A DNA stretch of 64,000 nt from Tenacibaculum sp. SZ-18. Lineage in GTDB: Bacteria; Bacteroidota; Bacteroidia; Flavobacteriales; Flavobacteriaceae. Under the pieces are notes generated by a model, which saw nothing but the letters and a program-made list of their open reading frames with translations, was not told the origin of the DNA and searched no databases. A program made the translations under genes and the position numbers. The stretch lies in NCBI RefSeq assembly GCF_002813915.1, contig NZ_CP019335.1:728388-792387 (forward strand), given 5' to 3'. Positions 63,789-64,000 of this stretch are shown piece by piece. Position 1 is the stretch's first letter. Every line of letters begins with the position of its first letter.

Positions 63789-64000
63789 CCAAGTGTTCTT
63801 CGCTTTTGCTCAGGGTTTAATGTTTTTTACTTCCGTTTACACTCTAGTAAAAACGGTTATAAGGTGTTCTCTTCACGCCAACTATTAAAAACATTTATTA
63901 CTGTAATCTTCCGTAAACTCCAGTTCCAGTAAAAATATTTTTGCCATCACTTCTGTTCCGTTCACTCGCAACTACTCTTCTTTTTTAGTGTCACTATTTT
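63789..64000. repeat. Non-coding end with imperfect repeats TTCCGT...ACTC
   Basis: The 212 bp after the recombinases contain no convincing gene. TTCCGTTTACACTC (63831), TTCCGTAAACTC (63909) and TTCCGTTCACTC (63956) are related; the first two are each followed by AGTAAAAA, and the first also forms CCGTTT/AAACGG. Possible recombinase-binding or end sequences of the element, cut by the window edge. Confidence 0.4.

Overview
The window is chromosomal DNA of a member of the Bacteroidota, most likely a marine Flavobacteriaceae (Tenacibaculum/Polaribacter-like; the genus is a guess). The sequence is strongly A+T-rich. Many genes are preceded by the Bacteroidota sigma-A promoter (TTG, about 19-21 bp, TAnnTTTG). 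Almost no gene has a Shine-Dalgarno sequence except rpsU, which has a very strong one. Flavobacterial families recur (DUF2851, DUF6702, DUF6952, DUF3467, an E1 alpha/beta fusion).

Layout. 1-5.1 kb (minus): a G3E GTPase cut by the window edge, a PhoX-type Tat lipoprotein, a HupE-like membrane protein, a DUF6702-like protein, an ABC ATPase with damaged motifs, and a small Cys-containing secreted protein. 5.2-9 kb: a peroxide-defence block, with katG divergent from ahpC-thioredoxin-DUF6952. 9-20.4 kb: housekeeping genes (cupin, a 54-aa basic protein, SSS symporter, nitroreductase, DUF2851, SH3 lipoprotein, E1 fusion, an M1-peptidase-like/beta-barrel protein without HExxH, LOG protein). 20.7-23.1 kb: a secreted protein made of four repeats. 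23.4-30.9 kb: a CHAT locus. Two TPR-CHAT caspase-like proteins and a small secreted protein are read leftward from a palindromic divergent promoter, and an ECF sigma factor plus a membrane TPR protein (probable anti-sigma factor) are read rightward. This is the best candidate for an undescribed system here. 31-40.5 kb: uvrA, PspC, K+ channel, AGCS symporter, HhH protein, acyl-CoA dehydrogenase, and an archaeal-type GH13 alpha-amylase lipoprotein behind a LacI-type operator.

40.6-55.7 kb is the translation/transcription core: rpsU, xerC-like, hpf, four tRNAs, tuf, tRNA-Trp, secE, nusG, rplKAJL, rpoBC, DUF3467. The order is close to that of enterobacteria. A DUF885 lipoprotein follows.

57.6-64 kb is accessory DNA. 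It holds a 5'-truncated orphan RHS core with a variable C-terminus, two small membrane proteins that could be immunity proteins, and a probable mobile element: XRE regulator divergent from an AAA+ ATPase, then two overlapping tyrosine recombinases, the second lacking key catalytic residues. Imperfect repeats follow up to the window edge.
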